From Paraburkholderia tropica (GTDB lineage: Bacteria; Pseudomonadota; Gammaproteobacteria; Burkholderiales; Burkholderiaceae): a stretch of 64,000 bases of DNA. The position numbers and the translations under genes were made by a program. Of the stretch, positions 56,323-64,000 are shown piece after piece. The notes beneath the pieces were generated by a model. The model worked only from the letters and a program-made list of their open reading frames with translations, was not told where the DNA came from and did no database searches. Numbering within the stretch: the stretch's first letter is position 1; every line of letters begins with the position of its first letter. The stretch lies in NCBI RefSeq assembly GCF_900109265.1, contig NZ_FNZM01000011.1, forward strand, positions 1 through 64,000, in the 5' to 3' direction.

Positions 56323-57372
56323 ATGAAAACCCTCAAGGGTCCGGCGATCTTTCTCGCCCAGTTTCTGGGTGAGGAAGCGCCGTTCGACAGCTTCGCGCAC
56401 ATGGCGCAATGGGCCGCGCAACTGGGCTACAAAGGTATTCAGGTGCCGACCGATGCGCGCCTGATCGATCTCGAACAGGCGGCCGCGAGCCCGGCGTATT
56501 GCGACGATCTGCGCCAGACCGCCGACGACGCTGGGATCGCGATCACGGAGTTGTCGACGCATCTGCAAGGTCAGCTCGTGGCCGTGCATCCCGCGTACGA
56601 CGCGCTGTTCGACGGCTTCGCCGCGCCGCACGTGCGCGGCAATCGCGAGGCGCGCACGGCGTGGGCCATCGAGCAGCTGAAGCTCGCCGCGCGCGCGTCG
56701 CGCAACCTGGGCTTGAGCGCGCATGTGACGTTTTCGGGCGCGCTCGCGTGGCCTTATGTGTATCCGTGGCCGCAGCGTCCGCCCGGTCTTGTCGAGGCCG
56801 CGTTCGACGAACTTGCGCGTCGCTGGCGGCCGATTCTCGATGCATTCGACGCAGCGGGCGTGGACGTCTGCTACGAACTGCATCCGGGCGAGGATCTGCA
56901 CGACGGCGTGACTTTCGAGCGTTTTCTGGCCGCCGTGGACGATCATCCGCGCGCGAACATTCTCTACGACCCGAGCCATTTCGTGCTCCAGCAGCTCGAT
57001 TACCTCGCGTTCATCGACCTCTACCACGCGCGCATCAAGGCCTTTCACGTGAAGGACGCGGAATTCCGGCCCACGGGGCGGCAGGGCGTGTACGGCGGCT
57101 ATAGCGACTGGGTCGAGCGCGCGGGGCGTTTTCGTTCGCCCGGCGACGGGCAGATCGACTTCGGCGCGATTTTCTCGAAGCTCACGCAGTACGACTTTCC
57201 GGGCTGGGCGGTGCTCGAATGGGAATGCGCGCTCAAGCATCCGCACGACGGCGCGCGCGAGGGCGCGGAGTTCATCAAGCGGCATCTGATCCGCGTGGCC
57301 GAGCATGCGTTCGACGACTTCGCGGGCAGCGGCGTGGACGACGCGCAACTCAAAAGCGTGCTGGGCCTCTGA
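56323..57372 (+). CDS. Sugar phosphate isomerase/epimerase-like TIM-barrel protein
   Basis: This 349-aa protein belongs to the AP-endonuclease-2/xylose-isomerase-like TIM-barrel superfamily: an N-terminal FLAQFLGEEAPF, then YELHPGEDLHDG, ILYDPSHFVLQQLDY, IKAFHVKDAEF and WAVLEWECALKHP, which supply the metal-binding acids and histidines. It lies between transporter and oxidoreductase genes, so it probably acts on the imported sugar or its keto form. The substrate is unknown. Confidence 0.88.
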   Translation: MKTLKGPAIFLAQFLGEEAPFDSFAHMAQWAAQLGYKGIQVPTDARLIDLEQAAASPAYCDDLRQTADDAGIAITELSTHLQGQLVAVHPAYDALFDGFAAPHVRGNREARTAWAIEQLKLAARASRNLGLSAHVTFSGALAWPYVYPWPQRPPGLVEAAFDELARRWRPILDAFDAAGVDVCYELHPGEDLHDGVTFERFLAAVDDHPRANILYDPSHFVLQQLDYLAFIDLYHARIKAFHVKDAEFRPTGRQGVYGGYSDWVERAGRFRSPGDGQIDFGAIFSKLTQYDFPGWAVLEWECALKHPHDGAREGAEFIKRHLIRVAEHAFDDFAGSGVDDAQLKSVLGL

Positions 57373-57403
57373 TACGCAGTGACGCAAAACGCGGAGCACG
57401 ACG

Positions 57404-58555
57404 ATGACACGCAGACTGAAACTCGGCATGGTGGGCGGCGGCGAGGGCGCGTTCATCGGCGCGGTGCATCGGATCGCCGCGCGCCTCGACGACGATTTCG
57501 AACTGGTGGCGGGCGCGTTGTCGTCCGATGCGGCACGCGCGCAGTCGAGCGCCGACGCCATCGGCCTCGCGCGCAGTTACGCCGACTGGCGCGAGATGGC
57601 GCGCGAAGAAGGCGTGCGCGCGGACGGCATCGACGCGGTCGCGATCGTCACGCCCAATCATCTGCACGCGCCGATGGCGCATGCGTTCATGGCGGCGGGC
57701 ATCCACGTGATCTGCGATAAGCCGCTGGCCGTCTCGCTCGACGAAGGGCGCGCGCTCGCCCAGCACGCGCGCGACGCGAACGTGGTGTTCGCGCTCACGC
57801 ACACGTATTCCGGGTATCCGCTCGTGCGCCATGCGCGAGAAATGGTGGCGGCGGGCGAACTGGGCGAGGTGCGCGTCGTGCAGGTGGAGTACGCGCAGGA
57901 CTGGCTCGCGCATCCGATCGAGCAGGGCGGCGCGGACGGCCGCAATCGTCAGGCGAGCTGGCGCACCGATCCGGCGCTGGCGGGTCCGGCGGGTTGTCTC
58001 GGCGATATCGGCACGCACGCGTATCAGCTGGCGGCGTTCGTCAGCGGCATGGAGCCGGTGGCGGTCGCTGCGGAGCTGCATACCTTCGTGCCCGGACGGC
58101 GTATCGACGATCACGTGCAGGCGATGCTGCGTTACGCGAACGGCGCGCGCGGCATGCTGTGGGCGAGCCAGGTCGCGAGCGGCGCGGAGAATGCGTTGCG
58201 TTTGCGCGTCTTTGGCGCGAAGGCCGGGCTCGCGTTCGATCAGGAAGCGCCGAACGAACTGTGGTTCACGCCGCAGGGCGGCGAGGCGCAGCGGCTCACG
58301 CGCGGACGGGTGACGGGCGCGGCCGCCGCGCACGCGACGCGCGTGCCGCCGGGGCATCCGGAAGGGTATCTGGAAGCGTTCGCGCAGCTTTATCGCGATG
58401 CGGCGGCGCAGATTCGTGCGCGCGACATGGGCGTGCCGCCGCCGCCCGAAAGTACGTTGCTCACGACCGTCGACGATGGCGTGGCCGGGCTGCGCTTTAT
58501 CGAAGCGGTGCTGGCCAGCAGCGCCGCCGATGGCGCCTGGCGCGCGCTGGGTTGA
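57404..58555 (+). CDS. Gfo/Idh/MocA family oxidoreductase
   Basis: This 383-aa protein has an N-terminal Rossmann fold (LGMVGGGEGAFIGAVHRIA) and the family motif HVICDKPLAVSLDEG, in which the usual EKP is DKP with the catalytic lysine kept. A C-terminal alpha/beta domain follows (GDIGTHAYQLAAF). Such enzymes oxidise or reduce sugars and inositols with NAD(P). It ends the putative sugar operon and is followed directly by an 11-base G tract. Confidence 0.9.
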   Translation: MTRRLKLGMVGGGEGAFIGAVHRIAARLDDDFELVAGALSSDAARAQSSADAIGLARSYADWREMAREEGVRADGIDAVAIVTPNHLHAPMAHAFMAAGIHVICDKPLAVSLDEGRALAQHARDANVVFALTHTYSGYPLVRHAREMVAAGELGEVRVVQVEYAQDWLAHPIEQGGADGRNRQASWRTDPALAGPAGCLGDIGTHAYQLAAFVSGMEPVAVAAELHTFVPGRRIDDHVQAMLRYANGARGMLWASQVASGAENALRLRVFGAKAGLAFDQEAPNELWFTPQGGEAQRLTRGRVTGAAAAHATRVPPGHPEGYLEAFAQLYRDAAAQIRARDMGVPPPPESTLLTTVDDGVAGLRFIEAVLASSAADGAWRALG

Positions 58556-58683
58556 GGGTTGGGGGGGGGGGCCGACGGTGGCGGGCAGCGCGCGGCGTTA
58601 GCCATTCGGATGAATGGCGCGGATTTCCGGACGCGACAAAACTTGCAGTGTGTTTAACGCACTTCAAGGATGCTCATGTCTAA

Positions 58684-58703
58684 TGTAATACAGTTGAATT
58701 ACA
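58684..58703. promoter_or_regulatory. Inverted repeat in the toxin-antitoxin promoter region
   Basis: TGTAAT and ATTACA form perfect 6-base arms with an 8-base spacer. The site lies 35 bases before the antitoxin start and would suit autorepression by the antitoxin. Confidence 0.5.
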
Positions 58704-58738
58704 ATGCGGCTTCGATCACCACGCGAGGGAGTGAGGCG

Positions 58739-59086
58739 ATGGGCGCAAGCGCATTGGTACAGGTCCGCATCGACCCGGCGTTGAAAGAACGCGCCACGGC
58801 GGTGCTGGAAAAGATGGGACTCACGGTGTCGGACGCGGTGCGCATCCTGCTCACGCGGGTGGCGAACGAGGGCGCGCTGCCCGTCGGCTTCGCGGTCGAT
58901 CCGGCCACGCACGACGCGTGGTTCCGCGCGAAAGTGCTGGAAGCGCTGGAAGACGCGCGCCCGGCCGTGGAAGCGGACGCGGTCGAGGCGCATTTCGCGA
59001 AGCGGCGCGCGGCGGCGGCGAGGCACGTGGACGAGGCCGAGCCGGCGGCTCCGAAGCTGAACCCCGTTCGCAAGCGCAAAAGTTGA
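58739..59086 (+). CDS. RelB/DinJ family antitoxin
   Basis: From ATG 58739 (GAGGGAGTGAGG just upstream) the protein is 115 aa. It begins with ALVQVRIDPALKERATAVL and GLTVSDAVRILLTRVANEGALP, the ribbon-helix-helix part of RelB/DinJ antitoxins. An Ala/Glu-rich C-terminal half would bind the toxin. Earlier starts at 58670 and 58676 are possible but lie across the promoter repeat. The stop overlaps the TTG start of the toxin frame (TTGA). Confidence 0.87.
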   Translation: MGASALVQVRIDPALKERATAVLEKMGLTVSDAVRILLTRVANEGALPVGFAVDPATHDAWFRAKVLEALEDARPAVEADAVEAHFAKRRAAAARHVDEAEPAAPKLNPVRKRKS

Positions 59087-59370
59087 AGCTCGAATAGTCG
59101 CCGCTCGCGCTGGCCGACCGCGAAGCGATATTCGACTTCAACGAGACACGCGGCGCGCATGCAGCCGTGAGCGTGGACGAGTGCATCGCCTCCGCGGTCC
59201 GTCGGCTGCGCCTCTATCCGGAGATCGGCCGTCGTGGCCGGGTAAGCGGCACGCGCGAACTGGTCGTGCATGGCGCGCCGTTCGTCATCGCTTACCGTGT
59301 CGAACGGCAAACGCTCACGGTGCTACGCGTGCTGCACGGCGCGCGGCGCTGGCCTGCCGAGCTGGATTAG
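59083..59370 (+). pseudogene. RelE/ParE-family toxin with in-frame amber codon near the start
   Basis: The frame from TTG 59083 reads KLE, then TAG at 59095-59097, then SPLALADREAIFDFNETRG and on through RELVVHGAPFVIAYRVERQ and LRVLHGARRWP to 59370. RelE/ParE toxins commonly have W-S-P at this place, so a TGG to TAG change at codon 5 is the simplest reading. Translation from GTG 59167 would give only 67 residues, lacking the first helix. The gene is most likely inactive, unless the amber codon is suppressed or is a sequence error. Confidence 0.75.
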
Positions 59371-59384
59371 CACGCGCTGCGCCG

Positions 59385-59419
59385 ACTCACTGCTCGAACT
59401 CACTGCTCGAACTCACTGC
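59385..59419. repeat. 13-base tandem repeat at the stop of the binding-protein gene
   Basis: ACTCACTGCTCGA occurs twice exactly (59385-59397, 59398-59410), with a partial third copy that includes the stop codon of the minus-strand gene at 59413. Confidence 0.8.
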
Positions 59420-60612
59420 GCCAGATACACGAACTTGCCGCCGCGTATCGTGCCCATCACGCTCGCGCGCTGGTCCAGACCCACGTGGTCCTTCTCGCTC
59501 GTGTTGACCACGCCGTTGGGCACGACCAGTTCGTGCGCGTGCTCCAGTTCGCTGCGCAGCGCCACGCGGAACGCCTCGGTGCCGGGCTGCGCGGTCTTGA
59601 GCGCGCGCGTTACGGCGTCCGCGAGGCGCGGATACACGCCGGCCGCGTCGCCCGCGAACTGCGTGACGGTGCCAGGACCGTATTTGACCTCATAGGCGTC
59701 CACGAAGGCGAGCGCCGCTTTCTGCGCGGGCTGATCGGCAGGCAGCGTGCGCGCCACCACCACGGGCTGCGTCGGGAACAGCGTGCCTTCCACATCCTTG
59801 CCGCCGAGCTTGATGAACTCGGGCGTGGCGATGCCGTGCGTCTGATAGATCGCGCCCTTGTACCCGCGCTCGACCAGCGTGCGCTGCGGCAGTACGGTCG
59901 GCGTGCCCGCGCCCGCGATCAGCACGGCATCCGGTTTCGCGGCGATCAGCTTGAGGATCTGGCCGGTCACGCTCGCGTCGGTGCGGTTGAAGCGCTCGGT
60001 CGCCACGATCTGAAGGTTGCGCTCCTTCGCGAACTTCGTGAACGCGTTGAGCCAGCTGTCGCCGTAGCTGTCGGCGAAACCGATGAAGCCCACCGTCTTC
60101 ACGCCGTGCGCGGACATGTAGCGCGTCATCACGTCGGCCATGGCGGCGTCGGTCTGCGCCATCTTGAACGCCCAGGTGCGCGCGCCCTGCTGCGGCTCGA
60201 CCACCGAGGCCGAGCCGACCAGCGTGATCATCGGCGTCTTGCTTTCGGCCACGGCGTCGAGCGCCGCGAGCGCGGCGGGCGTGATGTTCGGCCCGACGAT
60301 CACGTCCACATGGTCCTCGTTGACCAGTTTGCGGATGTTGCGCACCGCCGCGCCCGGGTCGGAGCCGTCGTCGAGCACGATGTAATCGGCTTTCTGGCCC
60401 GCGATCGTCGGGGGCCACATCAGCATGGCGTTCTTGCTGGTGATGCCGATGGCGGCGGCGGGGCCGGTGCTCGACAGGTCGATGCCTACCTTGAGGTCGG
60501 CGTGGGCGGCGGGGGCGGCAACGCCCAGCGCGACGGCGGCGGCGAGCGCCAGCGGACGAAGGGCAGGGCGCAAGCCCGGATTCGGAAGATGCAGACGCAG
60601 ATACGACTTCAT
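59413..60612 (-). CDS. ABC transporter substrate-binding protein (branched-chain amino acid/Liv type)
   Basis: This 399-aa periplasmic protein has a signal peptide (LALAAAVALGVAAPAAHA). The mature part begins LKVGIDLSSTGPAAAIG, then DDGSDPGAAVRNIRKLVNE and GFIGFADSYGDSWLNAF, the pattern of Peripla_BP_6 (LivJ/LivK-like) proteins. No permease or ATPase genes adjoin it, so it works with a transporter elsewhere. Ligand unknown: amino acids, aromatic acids or amides are possible. Confidence 0.9.
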   Translation of the reverse strand: MKSYLRLHLPNPGLRPALRPLALAAAVALGVAAPAAHADLKVGIDLSSTGPAAAIGITSKNAMLMWPPTIAGQKADYIVLDDGSDPGAAVRNIRKLVNEDHVDVIVGPNITPAALAALDAVAESKTPMITLVGSASVVEPQQGARTWAFKMAQTDAAMADVMTRYMSAHGVKTVGFIGFADSYGDSWLNAFTKFAKERNLQIVATERFNRTDASVTGQILKLIAAKPDAVLIAGAGTPTVLPQRTLVERGYKGAIYQTHGIATPEFIKLGGKDVEGTLFPTQPVVVARTLPADQPAQKAALAFVDAYEVKYGPGTVTQFAGDAAGVYPRLADAVTRALKTAQPGTEAFRVALRSELEHAHELVVPNGVVNTSEKDHVGLDQRASVMGTIRGGKFVYLAQ

Positions 60613-60717
60613 GCAGCGGTCTCCAGGAAGGAAAAAAGCGAGAAGCGTTCTATCTAGTTAGTTGTGGGTGAATCTGCGGGTGAATCCGCGCGGTTGAATG
60701 CGGCACGCGCCGTCCGC

Positions 60718-60765
60718 TTACAGTTCGCATTACAGCGCGCATTACAGCGCGTATTACAGCTCGTA
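60718..60765. repeat. Four 12-base tandem repeats over the cysB stop
   Basis: Four units of the type TTACAGCGCGCA run from 60718 to 60765. Because the unit is a multiple of three, the minus strand shows four in-frame copies of a short C-terminal end plus TAA. The first of these serves as the stop of cysB. Confidence 0.85.
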
Positions 60766-61695
60766 CGTCTCGTGCTCGCCCTTGAGCGCCTGTTCGATCA
60801 GCTTGCGGTTCAGGCTCGGCGAAAGCAGCTCGACGAGCGTATACACATAACTGCGCAGATACGCGCCCTGCTTGAGCGCCACGCGCGTCACGTTGCTGCC
60901 GAACAGATGCCCCACCGGCACGGCGCGCAGATGGCGGTCGCGTTCGGCGTTGAAGGCGATATCGGCCATGATCCCCACGCCGAGGCCCAGTTCCACATAG
61001 GTCTTGATCACGTCCGCGTCGATGGCTTCGAGCACGATGTCGGGCGAGAGCCCGCGCAAACGGAACGCCTCGTTGATCTTGGTGCGGCCCGCAAACGCGT
61101 TGTCGTAGGTAATCAGCGGAAATTGGGCCAGATCGTCGAGCGAGAGCGGCTTGCGTTCGAGCAGCGGATGATCGGGTAGCATCACGGCCACGTGATGCCA
61201 GGTGAAGCAGGGCAGCGAGACCAGTTCCTTATAGTTGGAGATGGCCTCGGTGGCGATCGCCAGATCGGCCTGGTCGTGCAGCACCATTTCGGCGACCTGG
61301 GTCGGGCTGCCTTGCAGAATCGAAAGGTGGACCTTGGGGAAGCGCCGCTTGAACTCGGCGATGGCGGCCGGCAGCGAGTAGCGCGCCTGCGTATGCGTGG
61401 CCGCGATCACCAGATTGCCTTGATCCTGGGCCGCATAGTCCTTACCTACGCGTTTGAGGCTTTCCACTTCCTGAAGGATGCGCTCCACGGAGGCGAGGAT
61501 GATGCGGCCGGGTTCCGTGAGCGAGCGCACGCGCTTGCCGTGGCGCGTGAAGATTTCGACCCCCAATTCATCCTCGAGCTCGATGATCGCCTTCGAGACG
61601 CCGGGCTGGCTGGTATACAGGGCCTTCGCGGCTTCCGTGAGGTTGAAATTCTGGCGCACGGCCTCGCGTACGAAGCGGAACTGGTGCAGGTTCAT
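60754..61695 (-). CDS. cysB: CysB-type LysR-family regulator
   Basis: This 313-aa LysR protein has an N-terminal winged helix (NLTEAAKALYTSQPGVSKAI) and an effector domain with CysB/Cbl hallmarks: VIAATHTQARYSLPAAI, LQGSPTQVAEMVLHDQADLAIATE and EAIDADVIKTYVELGLGVGI. CysB proteins bind N-acetylserine or APS and control sulfate assimilation genes. It is divergent from cysI, with 224 bases between. It could equally be the paralogue Cbl. The final residues lie in a tandem repeat. Confidence 0.88.
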   Translation of the reverse strand: MNLHQFRFVREAVRQNFNLTEAAKALYTSQPGVSKAIIELEDELGVEIFTRHGKRVRSLTEPGRIILASVERILQEVESLKRVGKDYAAQDQGNLVIAATHTQARYSLPAAIAEFKRRFPKVHLSILQGSPTQVAEMVLHDQADLAIATEAISNYKELVSLPCFTWHHVAVMLPDHPLLERKPLSLDDLAQFPLITYDNAFAGRTKINEAFRLRGLSPDIVLEAIDADVIKTYVELGLGVGIMADIAFNAERDRHLRAVPVGHLFGSNVTRVALKQGAYLRSYVYTLVELLSPSLNRKLIEQALKGEHETYEL

Positions 61696-61919
61696 ATATA
61701 ACCCCTTGGCATATCAACCTGATTTTTGAATCGTTTGAAATATAAGGCGAGTTTATTACCATTTCCCCAACTTTTCCAATATGGATATCTGTTTTGGTCA
61801 TTAGCAAATGACCGGCGAGTTGAAGGCGCCGGTCGGGCTGGAACAGAAATAGCGAAGTCGAAGTCGGAGAACGCGGCGTAACCGGAACGCCGCGATTGAT
61901 ACAACCCTGGGGTCCCCGA
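61696..61919. promoter_or_regulatory. Divergent cysB-cysI promoter region
   Basis: These 224 bases are AT-rich near the cysB side (61700-61800) and must hold both promoters and the CysB-binding sites. I cannot place a convincing -35/-10 pair. A/T-rich segments near 61715-61760 are the best candidates for regulator contact. Confidence 0.45.
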
Positions 61920-63599
61920 ATGTACCAATACGATCAGTACGACCAGACCATCGTCGACGAGCGCGTCGCGCAATACAGCGACCAGGTTCGCCGCCGCCTG
62001 TCGGGCGAATTGAGCGAAGAAGAGTTCCGTCCGCTGCGTCTGCAGAACGGCCTGTACTACCAGCGCCATGCCTACATGCATCGCATCGCGATTCCGTACG
62101 GCAATCTGCGCAGCGACCAGATGCGCATGCTCGGCACCATCGCGCGCGAGCACGACCGCGGTTACGGCCACTTCTCGACGCGCTCGAACATCCAGTACAA
62201 CTGGATCAAGCTCGAAGAAACGCCCGAAATCCTGCGCAAGCTCGCGTCGGTCCAGATGCACGGCATCCAGACCTCGGGTAACTGCATCCGCAATATCACC
62301 GCCGACCAGTTCGCGGGCGTCGCGCCCGACGAAGTCATCGATCCGCGCCCGTGGGCCGAGATCATGCGTCAGTGGTCGACGTTCCACCCCGAATTCGCGT
62401 GGCTGCCGCGCAAGTTCAAGATCGCCGTCTCGGGTTCGAAGGAAGACCGCGCCGCCGTGCAGATCCACGATCTGGGCGTCTACCTCGACCGCAACGAGCA
62501 GGGCGAAGTCGTCGCGAGCATTCTCGCGGGCGGCGGCCTCGGCCGTACGCCGATCATCGGCGCGATCATCAAGCGCGACCTGCCGTGGCAGCATCTGCTG
62601 ACCTACTGCGAAGCCGTGCTGCGCGTGTACAACCGCTACGGCCGCCGCGACAACCTCTATAAGGCGCGTATCAAGATTCTCGTGAAGGCGCTTTCGCCCG
62701 AGAAGTTCGCGCAGCAAGTGGAAGAAGAGTGGCAGCACCTGAAGGACGGCCCGTCGACGATCACGCAGGCCGAAGTGGACCGCGTGTCGCAATACTTCGC
62801 GCCGCCGGCCTACGAAAAGCTGACCGACACCGACACCTCGTACGAAAAGCATCTGCTCGAAAACCGCGCGTTCGCGCGCTGGGTCGAGCGCAACGTGCGT
62901 CCGCACCGCGTGCCGGGCTACGCTTCGGTCACGCTCTCGCTCAAGCCGCAGGGCATCGCCCCGGGCGACGCGACCGACGTGCAGATGGAAGCCGTGGCCG
63001 ACTGGGCCGACGCTTACTCGTTTGGCCAGGTGCGCGTCTCGCACGAGCAGAACCTGATTCTCGCGGACGTGAAGAAGCAGGACCTGTTCGCGCTGTGGGA
63101 AAAGGCGAAGGCAGTCGGTTTCGCGACGGCCAACGTCGGCCTGCTGACCGACATCATCGCGTGCCCGGGCGGCGACTTCTGCTCGCTCGCGAACGCCAAG
63201 TCGCTGCCGATCGCCGAAGCGATCCAGCAACGTTTCAGCGACCTCGATTTCGTCTACGACCTCGGCGACGTCTCGCTCAACATCTCGGGCTGCATGAACT
63301 CGTGCGGTCACCACCACGTCGGCAACATCGGCATTCTGGGCGTCGATAAAGACGGCTCGGAGTGGTATCAGGTGTCGCTCGGCGGCGAGCAGGGCAACGG
63401 CGCCAACGGCGCACGCCTTGGCCGCGTGATCGGCCCGTCGTTCTCGGCGGAAGAGATGCCCGACGTGATGCAGAAGGTGATCGACACGTTCGTCGAACTG
63501 CGCATCGACGGCGAGCGTTTCATCGACACCTACGACCGCCTCGGCATCGCGCCCTTCAAGGAGCGCGTGTACGCCTCGCGCCAGACGGCGCACGCATGA
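61920..63599 (+). CDS. cysI: Sulfite reductase hemoprotein (siroheme/4Fe-4S)
   Basis: From ATG 61920 the protein is 559 aa. It has two pseudo-symmetric ferredoxin-like halves and the siroheme/4Fe-4S cysteines CPGGDFC (C415, C421) and CMNSC (C458, C462). The substrate-binding arginine region SGNCIRNITADQF is present. It reduces sulfite to sulfide; reductase partner genes were not seen in the window. It begins a rightward cys operon followed by the DUF934 gene, as in other beta-proteobacteria where cysH, cysD and cysN follow. A nitrite reductase role is less likely given the context. Confidence 0.9.
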   Translation: MYQYDQYDQTIVDERVAQYSDQVRRRLSGELSEEEFRPLRLQNGLYYQRHAYMHRIAIPYGNLRSDQMRMLGTIAREHDRGYGHFSTRSNIQYNWIKLEETPEILRKLASVQMHGIQTSGNCIRNITADQFAGVAPDEVIDPRPWAEIMRQWSTFHPEFAWLPRKFKIAVSGSKEDRAAVQIHDLGVYLDRNEQGEVVASILAGGGLGRTPIIGAIIKRDLPWQHLLTYCEAVLRVYNRYGRRDNLYKARIKILVKALSPEKFAQQVEEEWQHLKDGPSTITQAEVDRVSQYFAPPAYEKLTDTDTSYEKHLLENRAFARWVERNVRPHRVPGYASVTLSLKPQGIAPGDATDVQMEAVADWADAYSFGQVRVSHEQNLILADVKKQDLFALWEKAKAVGFATANVGLLTDIIACPGGDFCSLANAKSLPIAEAIQQRFSDLDFVYDLGDVSLNISGCMNSCGHHHVGNIGILGVDKDGSEWYQVSLGGEQGNGANGARLGRVIGPSFSAEEMPDVMQKVIDTFVELRIDGERFIDTYDRLGIAPFKERVYASRQTAHA

Positions 63600-63628
63600 G
63601 CCGCACGCAACGAATCGAGAGTTAAGCA

Positions 63629-64000
63629 ATGGCATTGATCATCAAGAACCGCGAGATCGTCGAAGACAACTGGCAGGTCGTGCGTGCCGCCGAAGACGGC
63701 GCGCTGCCCGACGTGGCCGCGCTGCCGGCCGGCAAGGTGCTGGTCCCGTTCGCGTACTGGCAGGCCAACCGCGACGCGCTGGCCGCGCGCGGCAAGGACG
63801 AACTGGGCGTGTGGCTCGCGCCGGACAGCGAACCGGCTGACGTGGTCGCCGACTTCGACAAGATCGCTCTGATCGCAATCGACTTCCCGGTGTTCCGCGA
63901 CGGCCGCGGCTATTCGATCGCGCGTCTGTTGCGCGAGCGTTATGGCTACAAGGGCGAGATTCGCGCGATCGGCGACGTGCTGCGCGACCAGCTGCGCTTC
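63629..64000 (+). CDS. DUF934 family protein of the sulfate-assimilation operon (partial)
   Basis: This frame starts at ATG 63629, 29 bases after cysI, and is open to the window edge (124 codons). It begins MALIIKNREIVEDNWQVVRA and includes LVPFAYWQANRDAL and FPVFRDGRGYSIARLLRERYGYKGEIR, the conserved core of DUF934. Members lie between cysI and cysH in beta-proteobacteria. Their biochemical role is not established. Confidence 0.88.
   Translation, partial: MALIIKNREIVEDNWQVVRAAEDGALPDVAALPAGKVLVPFAYWQANRDALAARGKDELGVWLAPDSEPADVVADFDKIALIAIDFPVFRDGRGYSIARLLRERYGYKGEIRAIGDVLRDQLRF

Noticed and set aside
61692-63635. A 647-codon open frame on the minus strand
   Set aside because: It is antisense to cysI, which has complete siroheme and iron-sulfur motifs. 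No recognisable domains.

Overview
The window looks like the chromosome of a Burkholderiaceae beta-proteobacterium (Paraburkholderia/Burkholderia/Caballeronia type). Most of it is GC-rich. It carries a Burkholderia-style O-antigen block (epimerase, WecA-type transferase, WbpM/CapD-type dehydratase), KdoO beside waaC and waaA, a complete urt-ure urea block, and a cysB/cysI sulfur locus. The genus call is inference from gene content and protein resemblance.

Positions 1-16,000 form an accessory surface-glycan region. It opens with the end of an IS3-family element. A less GC-rich segment follows, with a PhyH-type dioxygenase, a beta-propeller glycosidase-like protein, a sugar epimerase, a double-domain GT2 glycosyltransferase, a GtrA-family protein and a PAPS-type sulfotransferase. 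After that come two large polytopic membrane proteins and a coupled set: HAD-UbiA, DprE1-like oxidase and DprE2-like reductase. With GtrA, this set matches the mycobacterial route to polyprenyl-phosphate D-arabinofuranose, which is the most interesting system in the window.

Positions 16,400-32,400 hold the more conserved polysaccharide locus: GT2, SDR epimerase, WecA-like and CapD/WbpM-like genes on the plus strand, then cysC, galE, a GT4, lrgAB, a GT25, two Wzx-type flippases around another GT2, and a phosphomannomutase/phosphoglucomutase. Positions 32,600-37,700 carry a GT-C-like membrane protein and the inner-core LPS genes waaC, kdoO and waaA.

Positions 37,800-49,500 (minus strand) are one urea-nitrogen block, urtABCDE followed by ureDABCEFG, with a good sigma-54 (-24/-12) promoter upstream of urtA. 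Next come a rhodanese and pcm. Positions 51,300-58,600 hold a LacI regulator with a perfect palindromic operator, a ribose-type sugar ABC transporter, a TIM-barrel isomerase and a Gfo/Idh/MocA oxidoreductase, a sugar uptake and oxidation module of unknown substrate. A RelB/DinJ-ParE pair follows, whose toxin frame has an in-frame amber codon near its start. The window ends with an orphan branched-chain-amino-acid-type binding protein, cysB, cysI and a DUF934 gene cut by the edge. I saw no rRNA, tRNA or CRISPR array.
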